DNA from: Monarcha castaneiventris obscurior
Taxonomy: Eukaryota; Chordata; Aves; Passeriformes; Monarchidae
DNA length: 64,000 nucleotides
NCBI GenBank assembly: GCA_026261815.1
Contig: JAMPIT010000510.1
Coordinates: forward strand, 15,410,001 to 15,474,000
Direction of reading: 5' to 3'
A model generated the notes under the pieces. It did not search any database, had not been told where the DNA came from, and was given only the letters and a program-made list of their open reading frames with translations. Shown here in pieces: positions 28,194 through 41,017 of the stretch (within the stretch, counting starts at the first letter, position 1; each line of letters begins with the position of its first letter). Position numbers and translations under genes: made by a program.

Positions 28194-29743
28194 AGGGTGG
28201 GAGGGTGGGAGATGATTACTTAGTCAGACAGAATGTCCAGAAATTCTTCAGTGCCTTCCATGCCTGTTGAAGTAATACAAGGACTTGAAACACCATTAAA
28301 TTATATTCTGTAGAAGTGTGTAAATTATTTCTTCTTTTCTCCTTGTCTGATCCCAAAATATGCACCTGCATAAATACTTTTAGGTAAAAGGCAGTGGCAA
28401 AAGCAACAACATTTTTCATTTTGTTTTGATTTGAAGTTTTATTTTGTCTGCTGCACAGTAGCCTAAATTTGGATACAAACAACTATATGCCACTTGCTAC
28501 GCACAGCTGTGCTTATGTTAGCAGACAATCCATTCATTCTCTGTGCTCTTAGTGAGTTTCTTGAACACAATATATATATCTGACTTTGGCTCCCAGGGTA
28601 ACAGCCATGAATCTCAGAAACTGAAAGCTGCAAGAGAGATGCAAGTAGAAAGGCCACCTCATGGGACAGAGAGGGCTAATCCTCTTTAATTGAGTTTGGA
28701 TTTTCTTTCATGGTGTGTACTACTAAATGGCTTTAGAAGCCAGAATATTCACTGAGGTGACTGTCCATGTAAGAAAACACTCAAAGAAAGTATACTTTCC
28801 AAACACCTGATACTTGCTGAGGTCTTTTTCTAAATCAGGGGACAGAAACAGTACTGATGGATTCAGGTGAACCACTGTGGTGAAGCTACATGCCTCAAGT
28901 TTAAGTCCCTTCAGCAAACTCATTTTAAAGGATCCCAAGGCTAACAAATAGGAAGATTTGCACCAGCTTAATTTTAACTTTAAACAGCAAAAATTAAGCC
29001 AGACAGAGAAAACTCTGTTTATAGAAAGTAGTAAATGCATGTACATGTTTAAATGTTTACTTAAATTAATGGCAGTGTGTATATAGATGAGGTAAAAACG
29101 TAGGTTGGATACCCATGAAAGAAAATTTGAATAAACAGACATGGCTGTGATTGATAACATGTTCAGAAATTATTTGTTCAGAATGTCCCAGGAGAGAGCT
29201 GTGATTATCAGACAATGAAGAAATGCATCATTTTCTATGAGCAAAACATCAGCTTTGAATTATTTTTTGAGTGAAGGAAATCCAGAAGTGTTTCCTACAT
29301 AAACAGTGAGAAAAAATGTTCACTGTTTCCAAATTCCCTCCATAGTGAAAGGCCCTGAAAAGCTCTTGAAAGCAGGGTTTTGACCCAGGCAGCTACAAGA
29401 GGTAGGCAGCTTATACAAGGTAGGATGAATCTCCTTCCAGAGGTACCTTTCTGTCTCCATTAACTACAAAAGAAGTTTCCACAACCAGCTCAGTCTAAGT
29501 GTCTTAGCAAACCAATTCCAGTCAAAGTCTCTGAGATTTTTAAAAATCAATAGAAACTAAATCCTTTTTCACTAAGAAATATGCTTGACCTGGTCTACAA
29601 ATATTTCTCATTGCCATGACTCTCAAAAGAGATCCTAAATCTTTGTTTAGTGTTTGCCATGTCCTTGTTTTGGAGAGTTCCTTCTAAAATACATTCAACA
29701 ATATATTCGGAAATTGTTTGAAATTTGCCAAACACTGGAAAGA

Positions 29744-29778
29744 AAAACCAAAACCAAAACCAAAACCAAAAAACCAAC
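29744..29778. repeat. AAAACC-type microsatellite
   Basis: Four or more near-perfect AAAACC units are followed by degenerate CCAACC units. The open frame across it is repeat-driven (lysine/threonine repeats) and not a gene. Confidence 0.85.
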
Positions 29779-32490
29779 CAAGCAAAACAGAAACAAACAA
29801 AAAACAATGAAGGAGATGTGGATTTTGTTGATGGGTAGTATTCAGGTTTTCCAGGGCTAGCTAAAATAATTCTGTCAAAACTCAAAATTAGACTAATTTT
29901 TGTAACTTCCTGAAGGGACAGGCTTTCCCAAACATAGTATATTTTTCCTTTGGAAAAGTGAGACCCTAAGAATGAAAGCTTGGAATGAAGAGTTGGCCAA
30001 GTACCCAGAGCTTCAGGGTATGTATAAGAAGTGTGCCTCAGTTACACTGCAGAACAGATGTCCCATGTCCTTATAGTTTTCCATTTTCAGGATACCTAGG
30101 TACATTTTACATTTCCTGAAATGTGCCTGTGGCCAAACAATTCTTCACAAGTTTCTTGAGACATTTTCCTCCCCAAAATGAGACACTATGAGAAATATGA
30201 CCCAGTGCAAAGAATAAAAAAAATGGAGTGCATATGGCCACGAACCACAGCTCACATCAATCATCACTGTAACATTTACCAACAGTTTTTTCTCTTGGTT
30301 GAAATATTTGAGACATTCTTTTCTTTGAAAGTTCAAGATTTTCCATGTGACAGAGAAAGCTATGTTCCCACTACTGGCAACTTTCATCTTATTCCCCATA
30401 TAGCAGTTTTATTCCAACTTACTTGATCATTTCTAGGTGTCAACTTTGGTATTTCACTAATGTTACAGATGATTTTTCAGGAACTTCACTCCTGGAACCA
30501 CAGGATTTCCTCAGCATTTTAGCTCTTCTGTATGAAAAATGAAATATCTGAATTATATGTTATTGGACAAAAGTATGATCTGATTGCGTCCTAACAGCCT
30601 GAAAGACAGAAGAGGAATTTCATAAAACTCTGGAAAGTGATGTAAGAATGCTGGCTTGATGTGTATTTCTGCAGTTTCTTCTCAAGGGAAAATTTCACTA
30701 TTAGCTAAAGGTAGCTTAGAATTAATTTTGTCAGTGGAAAACAAGAAGTTACCTACACGAGTAATGACCTATTGCTGGAGCTATTGGACAAGAAAAGTCA
30801 AATCCTGTGGTGGGTACTTTACTAATAATACCACATTTCCTTTTTGAAAGAGACAGTTCTCAGATTGTTGGTTAATTAATGACATCTGTAAAATGTGTTT
30901 CTCTAATTAGTAACTAAATTTAGACTATGGTTCCTCAGAGCATGTCTGGTGCATAATAATATCTCTTTAAATGATGGCTTTGTCCCATGCCTAGCTGTGC
31001 TGTGATTATCAAGTAAGAATAAAACTCTTCTGGCAGGTGTTTTTGTTTCATGACAAAGAGTTGATAGCTTTGTGAATTGAAGTACTTTTTTATGGTCCCA
31101 TAACTCATTCAAACCTACACTGCAGGATGACTTTGTGGTTGTGCACACACAGAAAAATGGAGATAAATTCTTGCGATGCCCTTGCTTCACCAATTCTGCA
31201 ATTAAACTACATGCTGTTGAGAAACAGGAACACACTGAAATTAATAGACCCACCTGCAAGGTTCTCCATGTGGTGCTGCGCAGTCAGCACCTCAGACAGT
31301 ATCAGGGATCTGAAGGAATGAACACACATTAAATATGACATTTCAAAGTAATAAAATCCATTACAGAAGACAGTGCTGGCTTTGGAGAGAACATGACAGA
31401 AAACGAAGTGATCAAAGGTGCTTTGATATGTCTAATTTTGGCTTACATAGCTGAGTTCTTCTATGGCTGATGGAGGTGATGAGAACAGTGTTCTCTTTTG
31501 TGTCTTCCTGAGGGAGGGATCAACAAATAGAATAGCTTATGCAGGTGACACAGTGATAGAGCATTTTTTTCTTTATTCTTAGTTCAAATTAAATGAAAGA
31601 ACAAATAGTTGCAGACTGGGAAGTAAATGTAACTGAATGCCCTTTTCTTTGGTTCTGAGCACTGAAATTTTCTAAGATTTATAAGAGAATTAGTATTACC
31701 TTGCAAATTTTGACCCTTCAGCAGACTAATTGCCAGTATGTCATTCAGAAGACTATGCAGTTTTGTTATTTGCTCCCAGGAAAATACATGCCATTCTGTA
31801 TTCTCACAGTACAGGTGTGCTTAACTGGGAAGGGACTTCTACATCAATAAAGTAATTTATGTATGTGTTATATTTGCAGTGTTTCTGTGAAGCATCATAA
31901 CAGAATTATATTGTCTCTGCCAACAATTAAGGCTAGTAATAAATTAAGTCAACTATATGGATGCTTCTTACAAAGTATGCAATAGAATTATCAGTAAAAT
32001 TGGACTAAGGCACAGATGCTTGAAAGTATCACTTGAAATTTAAAATCTCAATGAAAAGATAAGCCATTTTGTACTACCCAGAGGCTTAAAGCCTAATGTT
32101 CTAGCAATGTTTAATAACTTAAATGTCTACAGCAACTTCCATGACTCAGCATTAGACATTTGCAAATTAAGCAGCAGATACCTACCATAGGAATGATCAG
32201 TTTAATGTAATGGGATGTGGAAACAGCATTGGCCCAGATTCTCTGTGAGTGCTTTCAAATACCTTTGAAATAATTCGAGATATTCCAAATGCTTACCAGA
32301 TTTTTTTAGCATGTTCTTCACAATGATAGAGGAGATAAAGGATGATGTTATTAGCAACTTGCTGTTCAGATGAACAGTGCAAACTAGCTGACCCTGTAAA
32401 TCTATCAACAGCACCCTGAGGCCATCTCAGGGGCAGAGACAGAGAGAAAGATAAAACAAGGCAAGGCTCAGGAAGACACATGGAGGGACT

Positions 32491-32506
32491 CTTGGCTGCA
32501 GCCAAG
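32491..32506. repeat. Perfect 16-bp palindrome
   Basis: CTTGGCTGCAGCCAAG is its own reverse complement. It could be a binding site or chance. Confidence 0.7.
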
Positions 32507-33952
32507 GGAGTTCACATCCCGGGCTCTGTGAGTATCCCCTCTGCCAAAATATTTCGCTGAGGAAATCGGGGTTGTGAGAGAGTCCTGAAAGGGAAGAAAG
32601 CCAGAAATAAAAATTTAACAGCCATTTCTTGGCTGTACTCCTGTGTTCGAGCTCCTTCCCTGAGCTAACTTAAGACAGGACTGCTTTTAACAGATGAATA
32701 ATCTGTTTACTGGGACCTGGGCTAGCAGAGACATAGACCTGTGACTGTTAAGTGGAACTGCTCATCTTGTCAAAGTATATTCACTCAGACACCTTTTTTC
32801 AACAATATTTTTCCTTTTTTCATGAAGAGCCAAAAAGAAAAATTATTTGGCTCATGTGGATTTTGTCCCTTCCTAGATTCCCTATCTTTTATGTGTGGAA
32901 AGACTGAGGATGGAAGAGGATCAGATACTGCCTTTAAGGTACGTTTTGGTCTTCTTCCTTAAAACATGACTGAATCAAGGAGTCAGTTTCCAGCTGAATA
33001 TCTTCAGGAAGAGGTTTTAGAATCAGAAGCACTGTTCTGAATGACTGCACTGACATCTAACACATTGCTATTCCCCACCTTACTTCAGAGTTTCAATGTA
33101 CTCTCACTGTTTAACTCTTTTACTTTCTCTCTCAAACCTCTCTCATGCCTGCAAGTTTGCTAGCACAATTTGGGTGAAAGATTGCTTTCATTTAGCCCAA
33201 ATAGTGCTCTGCCCTTGTTCCACATCTCCAGAAAATCCTTACCTTCTGCTTTGTCATTGTCTCCTCTCTCAGGATCATCAGTGTTGCAGTTTCTCCCTGG
33301 GGTTATTGCTAGTTATCAGTCCTTCAGATCCTAGAAACCACTACTGTTCACAGGCTGCACCTCAGTCCCCTCTACCCTTGAGCAATAAGGAGCTTTTGAG
33401 GCTGTAGCTCCTCAGTCAGGAAAGCAACATGCATGGAAATCACTGAGACAGACTTTTGGGGGTCTCTGGTCAGAGAAGGTCAGGCATTGTGGACTGCTGA
33501 GGTGCAGTTCAGCTTTTAATGGTGTAACTCATTTGAGTTCGGCACTTAATGTGAGAGGCCATGCATAGAAAACTGCCAGCAATCTATTACCTTGGGAAAT
33601 ATCTATTTTACAATCAGAAGGAAAGATTAGTTGTAAAAGTCTATGAAGGTATGGCTGAATACACCCAGGCCTCACACACCTCTTTTCTTGTTAGACACAC
33701 CCTTTCCTGTCTCCCTGTATTTGTAATGGGCTTCATTTAGGTTTCTTCTCTGCTACAGTTCAAAAGGAAGGGAAACAAATTAGTCCCCTCTGCCTGCTTA
33801 AGACCCATTTGTGATAGGAGAGTGTTGTTATCGATTATTACTCTTCAGTCAGTTGAGGACTCTACAATGTACAGGGTGCTAACTGCAGCATCCCAGGAGG
33901 GCACTGCTTTTCAGTGGAAAAGGCCAAAACACAGCCTGACAGCCAGGACAGG

Positions 33953-34803
33953 TGTGGTGGGTTGTCCTTGGCAGGACATCAGGTGTCCCCCAAACCACTC
34001 TATCTCTTCACCTGCTCAACTGGATGGGGAGAGGAAAACACAAAAACTAAAAACTCATGAGTTGAGTTAGAAAAAGGGAGATCACTTCCTGTTTACAGTT
34101 ATGGGCAAAACAGACTCAGTTAGAAGAAATTAATTTAATTTATTGCCAATAAAATAAAGCAGGGCACTGCAAAATAACAACAAACCTAAAACACCTTTCC
34201 CCCCATCCCTCCCTTCTTCCTAGGCTCCCAACTCATCTGCCTCCTCCTCATGAGTGGTGTAGGGGTATGGGGGAATGGGGACTGTGCTCAGTTCATGACA
34301 CTTTGTCTCTAATGCTCCTTCCTGTTCACACTCTGTCCCAGCTCCGGCATGGAGTCTCACCCACAGAATACAGTCCTTCATGAATTTCTCCAACATGGGT
34401 CTTTCCCATGGGCTGCAGTCTTTCACGAACTGCTCCCATGCAGGTCCCTTTCAAGTGGTGTATCCTTCAGGAACAGGGAAATCTCTGGACTGGTGCCTGG
34501 AGCACATCCTCCCTCTCATTCACTGAGTGTTGTCACTTTGGTGTCTGTGCATAGCTGTTTCTCTCACATTTTCTCACTCCTCTCTTCCATTATTTTTTAC
34601 CTTTTATTAAATATGTTCTCTCACACAAGGTGCTACCAACATCGCCAACGAGCTCAGCCTTGGCAAGTGGTGTGCCCAACTTGGAGCCAGCAGGAACTGG
34701 CTCTGTCCAACATGGCAGAAGCTTCTGGCATCCTCTCACAGAAGCCACCCCTGGGGCACCCCCCACACACACTACCAAACCCTTGCCACAAAAACCCAGC
34801 ACA
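33953..34803 (-). mobile_element. ERVL-type LTR, minus orientation
   Basis: On the plus strand it runs from TGTGGTGGGTTG to AAACCCAGCACA, so on minus it begins TGTGCTGGGTTT and ends with CCACCACA. It holds a minus-strand AATAAA at about 34,138-34,143, a C-rich block near 34,200, and repeated TCTTTCCCATGGGCTGCAGT-like units (34,370-34,480). This arrangement matches an abundant bird ERVL LTR family as I remember it. The repeats create a 217-codon plus-strand frame (34,349-35,002) that is not a gene. I found no convincing target duplication, so it may be one LTR of a deleted element or a rearranged solo LTR. Confidence 0.7.
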
Positions 34804-35129
34804 ACTGCACAGCTGTGCTGGGATATTCTCTCATAACACTCATGTGAAGGAATTCCTTCCTATTGATCCTCATACACTACAAGAAGTGGCTGTTCAAAAA
34901 TGGACTCAAAGGCAGCTGAGAAAGAACTGTGATGACCAGCTTTGTAATCTCTGTCAAGACAGGAGATGGTGTTATCCCCATCTTTTTAGTGAAACAAAAT
35001 AGCTGGTAACCAAAGTAGTGACAGAGACTATAAGTAGGGGACAACAGATCCTAGCATTTGAAGTGCAGACTTCAGGGATGAATGTTAATTCATTAAATCA
35101 CCTATTGAAAAAGTGGAGTTGTGCGGAAT
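34804..35129. other. Unassigned stretch between LTRs
   Basis: Nothing is recognised. It could be host DNA or deleted retroviral interior between the flanking LTR-like pieces. Confidence 0.4.
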
Positions 35130-35523
35130 TGTTTTGCACCAGGAGTTGCTGATCCATCAGGACCACAGTAACAAGCACACACACACTCTGCAAAGTAACA
35201 ATTAAATACTGTTTATTGGAGCTAGAAGTACAAAGATGTACTATATAGAAGTATAAAGAGTGGGAGCTGCCCATGGGCTCTTTTGTTACTACCACCTGGA
35301 TGAGTCTGTCCTGCACAGTTCACTGCTTTGTGGATCACTGACTCCTCGATGTACAATGGTCTTCCGGTCAGCACCTCTACATTCCCCTCCTTGACCCACA
35401 TGCAGTTGAATCTTTTTGCAGGTATTAAGAATTACCAATGATATTAGTAAGCTTTTTTGGCTACTATAGAGATTCTTATATACAAAGCAATTCTGTGAAG
35501 AAGAATAGTACAGCATAATGACA
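35130..35523 (-). mobile_element. LTR-like segment, minus orientation
   Basis: Read on minus it starts TGTCATTATG and ends CAAAACA, with a TATA-like CTTTATAC followed about 55 bases later by AATAAA (plus TTTATT at about 35,213-35,218) and a GT-rich U5-like region. This is LTR architecture. No target duplication was seen and the family is not recognised. Confidence 0.45.
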
Positions 35524-35726
35524 AGAAAAACAAATAGTAGTTAAATGAAGAAGTGCACAGCAGCAACAACAGGACCACCAAAGGTGTCCTGCCACTGCAC
35601 TCCACCCCTCATCCCATCTTCTCTAAGGCAATGGTGGTGCAAATTTCACCACGTGGTCCAGTTGCTTGTGTGATGAGGTCAACAAGGAGTTTTAGAGCAG
35701 CTGCAGAGTAGGGACATCCAGCACTT
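35524..35726. other. Unassigned stretch
   Basis: Nothing is recognised in these 200 bases between two LTR-like segments. Confidence 0.4.
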
Positions 35727-36135
35727 TGTTGTAGTGATGATGATATGGACTCTCTTGTTTCCAGGGAAGAGAATAATTTATTACACTCATGCAAGGCCTT
35801 TTATACTGTGCTAAAAATATACTATCTGAAAATATTCTTGTTAGCATTCTTGTTAACTAAACAAACACACATTGGCCATATGCCATATCTCCTGTGTTGC
35901 TGTCCACGCGCTCCTCTGACCAATTAGCACTTTGATCAGGCGTTGCCCACATGAAGCTTCCATAACTTGTTCTTGCCTTCCTGTTGACTGTACATCCCCC
36001 GAAGTGCTTTTCGTGAATCATCAGTGAACAGAAGTGAACAAAGGCCTTTTACTTGTTCAATAAGACTTTTCTTGTCTCCCATACTTTGTGTCTGTTGATA
36101 CACACCAACCGAAAGCTATAATGCAGGGCTTCACA
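35727..36135 (-). mobile_element. LTR-like segment, minus, probably a 3' LTR
   Basis: On minus it starts TGTGAAGCCCTGC and ends CTACAACA. A TATA-like CAGTATAAAAGG (about 35,795-35,806) precedes a minus AATAAA (plus TTTATT near 35,777). It lies just downstream, in minus orientation, of the RNase H remnant at 36,205-36,402. That is the order expected for a 3' LTR after a deleted pol-env region. Edges are approximate. Confidence 0.5.
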
Positions 36136-36204
36136 CAGAAGTTCTGCATGAGATAAAACAAATGTGTTAGTTTAGGTTACAACTCAGGAGTTGTGTCTCT
36201 TCTA

Positions 36205-36402
36205 GTATGAAATTATTATTACAGCCATTAGTTCTGCACACTGACCACTATCCTCCTCCTACATTGCTTGGATTATAGATGGCAGCCTTCTACCACCTCT
36301 CCATTTTGACATACTTGACTGATCCATCTGTGAACCAGGCATGCTGTCTCTGCTTAGAGGCAAGATCTTCATCTGTTGCGGCTTCCCAAGCCCAGGCAGA
36401 TG
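36205..36402 (-). pseudogene. ERVL-type pol remnant, RNase H start
   Basis: The minus strand reads TDEDLASKQRQHAWFTDGS followed by VKYV and a basic stretch, in one frame. WFTDGS is the first catalytic-aspartate motif of retroviral RNase H, and its surroundings resemble ERVL pol. Two in-frame stops follow within 40 codons, so it is dead. The neighbouring minus-strand LTR-like segment at 35,727-36,135 supports a single decayed ERVL-like element with a large internal deletion. Confidence 0.6.
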
Positions 36403-36469
36403 CTTAACAGTTCCAGGTGAGATTGATCATCATATAAACCCCACAAAACAGAAATTTTGGGGACTCTCC

Positions 36470-36760
36470 CTCCACTACTCAACGGATACAGTCTGCAACC
36501 ACCGAGAAGACCAGAAGAAGAGGACCAATGGGATGTCATTGGAATCTAGGGAGTGGTTAATAGGTGATATCTTTTTTCTACTTAATCTGTTTCTCTCTTT
36601 CTCTCTTTCTCTGTCCCCCTCCTCCCTTCACCTCTCCCCCACCCCCATCACTCTCTCTCTATCCCTCATTTATTGTTAAATAGAATCTGTACTATTGACA
36701 TCAGCGTATGGTCTTGTTTGCACCTTAATTCTGGGAGAGGCATCTGTAAGGCCCCAAACA
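36470..36760 (+). mobile_element. LTR-like segment with CT-rich tract
   Basis: It contains GGAATCTAGGGAGTGG, a long polypyrimidine tract (36,589-36,668), ATTTATTGTTAAATAG as a degenerate polyadenylation region, and GACATCAGCGTATGGTCTTG. I recall this combination from bird LTRs. It could also be a CT microsatellite in unrelated DNA. Confidence 0.4.
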
Positions 36761-37199
36761 ACTCACTTGATGAGGTTTTTAAAAAGGCTTACAGTTGTTC
36801 ATGCACGGGAGAAGTACTGACAAGATACTCTCAGGAGATCAAAACAACAAAAAAGAACTTTGTTGGCAACTTCAGAAAATCCGAGAACTTTAACAAAAGG
36901 TTTAGAGCAGCATTTAATCAACATAAAACACTTCTCAAAGCATTTACTTGGCCAAATTGATGCCGAAAGATTTTTCCTTTTATACATTTTTCATATATTT
37001 GTAGCTTTGTAGACTGTTAATACATGGTTATATAGCTCCTAGTATTTTTTATACCCTTTCTCTTAGATTTTAAAATAATAAATTAAGCCTCTAACACACT
37101 CTTGAAATTCTGTTTAGTCTTATTTTGAAGAAGAGAACAGCTAAGAAGGACATTTTGTTTTGAAACCAAATTCTGAAAAGACATAGAGAGAAATAAGGT
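36761..37199. other. Unassigned stretch
   Basis: AT-rich sequence with a 95-codon plus-strand frame (36,673-36,960) without a domain. Nothing is recognised. Confidence 0.4.
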
Positions 37200-37423
37200 A
37201 AAGAAGCTCCTGGAACAATTCCAAGGGGCAGACCCAAGGGGGCAACTGAATCTCCTACTGGATGTACCTGCTAGATATACTAATTAATTAACCTTATAAA
37301 AATTGTATGAATTTGATTCTGCACGTGCATATACCCATGTTTTGTGCATCTGAAAGCTTTCATTAAAGACTTGCTTTTACATTATCATTCTTAACATTAT
37401 TTGGAAGGGTTTTGTGTTTTATT
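37200..37423 (+). mobile_element. LTR 3' part, same family as 55,740-55,928
   Basis: The blocks GATATACTAATTA, TTATAAAA, TTCATTAAAGA and TTATCATTCTTAACATT line up in order with the LTR piece at 55,740-55,928. The spacing of the TATA-like box and the polyadenylation-like signal is the same. The left edge and the primer site are not recognisable, so this is likely an older or solo copy. Confidence 0.6.
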
Positions 37424-40050
37424 CCAAGTGACAAAATTAACTTGGCAAACTCTAAGCCCATTTGATTTTAAGTTACTCAAAAATTCCAAGAAGAGGAAAT
37501 TAGAAGAAGAAGAAAGACAGACAGAAAAGATACAGAAAAGCACACAACTCCTGTATTCCAGGGGTGTTCAGATAGAAATTCCAAGAGAAGGTAGGGTAAA
37601 GATGTGTGATTGCCTCGTGTTCGGTCTTAAATACCTTAGTCTTTCTGGGCCTTTCCCTCAGGTGGGGCTTCCAGTCATCTGGCCACTCAGTGGCTGGGCT
37701 GGTAGCCACTGCTGGGCTGGGATACAGGCTCTAGGGGGGGTGGGAGTGTACAGGGCAGGGCACTGCCTCGCCAGGGCAAGGCCTGACCTGCCCCTTACAC
37801 CCCACACACATGAAACGTTTTGAGCCGACAATCTCCTCCAGTTTCTCATAAACACCCCATGGCTCGAGACATTGACTGGGACCATACTAATGGTACCTTT
37901 CTTCTTGGGGCAGCAGTGGGATCGGAGAGAGCAGGAAGGAAATAAGAGGAAAGTATAGAGGAAATCATATAACATTTGCTATTTCAATTATCAAAGCATG
38001 AATCTACTTTATATAAAAATTTACCTCTATGCAAGTCATTGCTCCCCACCCCACGGGTCTCTAAAATTGCAGTGATGAAAAAAAAAAGGGGCGATGCAAA
38101 CTAGAGTCTGGGGGGAGAGTTCATGAACCAGTCTTTCAGCTGTAGTGACCAAGGAGTCCAGCAGATTGGTCCATGATTTCCTTTGTGCTTCTTGAGAAAG
38201 CAGTCTTCTTTGGTGAGGTTCAGCATTATTGAACTATAGACAATTTTATAAAAGTATTTTTGGTATTTGCTGGACTTGGGAGCTGAGCTCCAAAATAGCA
38301 TATGTCAAGTTCAATTTAAGGTTCTCTATGGACAAACTCTAAGGATCAATAGTTAGGCCACCTTGCCTTTTTGAGTCTGTCATTTTACAGGTCCACGTAT
38401 CCCCACAACCCAAACCAACATACATGCCCCAGATTACCACAGTTATCCCTCCCATCAACCAAGTTTCAGAGGGATGCCCAGAACCTGTACTCAGGGTAAG
38501 AGGAAAAGGTCAATTCTACTGCCTAATACTCTGAATTGCCTCAGGTGTGGGAGTCAAAGTTATAACAAAACTCAAGTCATTCCAACCTCCTCAGCATATC
38601 ATTTTCAGTCAGGGTCCTAGCTTCAGACCAAATACATTTTCAACTTTACCAAACTCTTCAGTGGTTCTCAAACCCAAAATCTTTCTTCTTCTCTTAACTA
38701 CTTATGCCTTCTTTGTCTACAGCTAGAGAGAACTTTCCAGCTGTCACTTCGGCTCCTGTCAGTCCCTTTTCTCCCTCCTTACAGGGGCCACAAACAGTTT
38801 CACATTCCCTTCTCTGCACAGTTATGCTTCACATGTTGCTTACCATTACTACATGCACTTCCCTCAAAATAGTAATTTTATGCTTTGCTCTGAGGACATA
38901 GGAGGAGGTACACAAATTTGATTCCATAATCATATGAAATCCTATGTGAGCTCCCAAAACTAAATTGAAGGAGTAATCTTTCCCACCCACTGTGACAACC
39001 AGAGAAAAAAATTCAACATGTTAAAACATTGCTGGTAACAAACTTATACAAGCCATATATGAACAGAAATATAAAAACATCTAATCACTCAAAGCAGTGA
39101 AGAAGAACACCTTTTCAGTCCTGTTGTCACTTCACCCTCTCATGGAACACTTCTAGAAGGAGAAAACTCGGTCCCACTTGGACCTACTTCAAAGGAAGAA
39201 CCATCCACCTGCCATTCTTTTGTGTTATCTACTCTGGAAAGTTTTGTTGAATCTTTAATCAAACTAGCAACAACAATCTGTGAAAACAAGCTTAGAAGAC
39301 TTCAAAAATGCAACAACCACTAATAAAACTTATTTGGTCATACTTATTTAAATATCTACTACCTTAACAATACTGATGAGGATTTTTAGCACCATGTAGG
39401 CAACCTTGAGTTAGAGTAGCCAGCCATCTGTTTGAGACCTTTTGACTTTTAGATCAAATGGTTCTTGTCTGATCTATACACTCTGTTACATCCTATTTTG
39501 CAAATTTGGACTCTAATAACGTAAAATTTATTCTTTGTGTGTGATGTTAGAGTGGTCCTCAAAGAAAAGGATACCACTCTCTTTTCTTTTTTGCTCACTT
39601 ACCCCTCTGGCATTTGAAGCCGTATTTGCTATTACAATCATTAGGTACAAGGTCTTGCTAGGATGGTTGACTAATCCAGGAGCAAACAACCATGCTCCCA
39701 TACTGGGGACACTGTTCTGAAAATACAAAAATATAAACCATTTAATGTTTTTAATTTTAGAATTTCATGTTTTGTTGCAGCTTCATCTATGACAGATTTT
39801 CTGTTTACTGTATTGTCCAATAGTTCTCTGTGTTCCTCTTTGTCCAGAGCTAATTTTATTCACATAATTTAGAAGTCTCTGGTTGTAGATCTCACAGCTT
39901 TGAGGGTAGTCAAAAGTCCTTTCAACTTCTGAATAAGGAGCTCTTTATTTCACGTCCGGACATACATCCAGGCTTCTGGCTGGTGAGGATATACTTGAAC
40001 TTTCAGGGTTATTAGTGAGACAAAACCAACAAACCTGCAAGACAATCAAA
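37424..40050. other. Non-coding stretch, nothing recognised
   Basis: It includes a purine-rich 140-codon frame (37,401-37,823) whose start is a lysine/glutamate-rich run, likely chance, and a G-rich block near 37,720-37,760. A minus-strand 66-codon frame at 38,101-38,301 has no domain I can name. No transposon is recognised until the CR1 fragment at about 40,051. Confidence 0.45.
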
Positions 40051-40312
40051 AGGGCTGGAAGGAGGATCCAGGAAACTACAGGCCTGTCAGCCTGACCCAA
40101 GTGCCCAGCAACGTTATGGAATTTCTTGCGTGTGATCACATGGCACCTACAGGATGGCCAAGGGCTCAGGCCCAGCCAGGATGAACTTAGGAGGGGCACG
40201 TCCTGCCTGGCTAACCTGATCTCCTTTTATGACCAGGTGACCTGCCTGGTGAATGCAGGGAAGGCTGTGGATGTAGTCCACCTGGACTTCAGCAAAGCCT
40301 TTGACACTGTCT
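40051..40312 (+). mobile_element. CR1 fragment, reverse-transcriptase part
   Basis: The plus strand encodes LQDGQGLRPSQDELRRGTSC and AGKAVDVVHLDFSKAFDTV, which align with the RT fingers/palm of the larger CR1 at 54,440-54,620. DFSKAFDTV is the RT motif A region. The fragment stops abruptly at 40,312, where LTR-like sequence begins, so it was cut by or joined to another insertion. An upstream frameshift relative to the RT frame is likely. Confidence 0.85.
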
Positions 40313-40870
40313 TAGGTTACACTGTAAGATCTAACCAAAAGTATACATTCTATCACCATCTGTTAAAACCAGGTAGGACAGTGTTCTTTATCTCTTCCAT
40401 GACACATCCCTGATAACTCTCTCTGGAGAGATATTTTTCTGTTAATGGGCTATCAAGCCTTACTGCATGACTTATAAAATTACATCATCCCATTGTGAGA
40501 TGCTCTGCCCAGGGGAAGGAACCAAGCATTCCTACCTGGATATAATCTGAGGTTTGGAACATCACACTCAGCCCTTACCTACTGGATTCCCAGAGAACAA
40601 GAGCTACATAACCACCACTGGGCCTTCAGAGGAAGACTAGACCCTTCTACAGGATCACCGCTTCACAGAACCATATCTATCACTTCAAGAGGACTGCAGC
40701 TACCATTTAATCAGACGGCTACCACCACCCTGACCGACAGGGTGTCAGGTTGTATCCTGGCTCTGTCAGTGTTTTTGTACTATTGCATTTATTTTAATTT
40801 TTTCTATTAAATTGTAGTTCTGATTTTGAGCGTCTCACTGGTTTGCTCTCAAACTAGTACATGTTTTTGC
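40313..40870 (+). mobile_element. LTR-like segment, plus orientation
   Basis: The ordered blocks ACCATCTGTTAAAACCAGGT, CTGATAACTCTCTCTGGAGA, ACTTATAAAATTACATCATC, GACCGACAGGGTGTCAGG and CTGTCAGTGTTTTTGTA, followed by an ATTAAA at about 40,806, match a bird LTR that I recall with moderate certainty. Its left side is fused directly to the CR1 fragment. The right end is not exact. Confidence 0.55.
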
Positions 40871-41017
40871 GTTCATTGTGCAGCCAGTCCTGAGAGAAGT
40901 CAGAATTACAATTTTGTTTTACAGAAACCACCTATTCACCATGATGCTCAACATGCTTACATGGGTCTTGTACCTTGCTCTCTATATTTTTGCACACATG
41001 GGAAACTACCTTGTCTT

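Larger units (their letters stand above)
24001..33952. other. Long non-coding stretch, nothing recognised
   Basis: Ordinary AT-rich sequence with scattered short open frames and no domain. Simple-sequence tracts are a purine run at 28,165-28,193 and an AAAACC-type run at 29,744-29,778. A perfect 16-bp palindrome lies at 32,491-32,506. No gene or transposon is recognised up to the LTR at 33,953. Confidence 0.5.

Noticed and set aside
34349..35002. 217-codon plus-strand open frame as a gene
   Set aside because: It runs through an LTR in the opposite orientation and is built from the LTR's internal repeats.
37401..37823. Lysine/glutamate-rich open frame after an LTR as a gag
   Set aside because: The charged part comes from a GAA-type simple sequence, and no primer site or gag motif is present.
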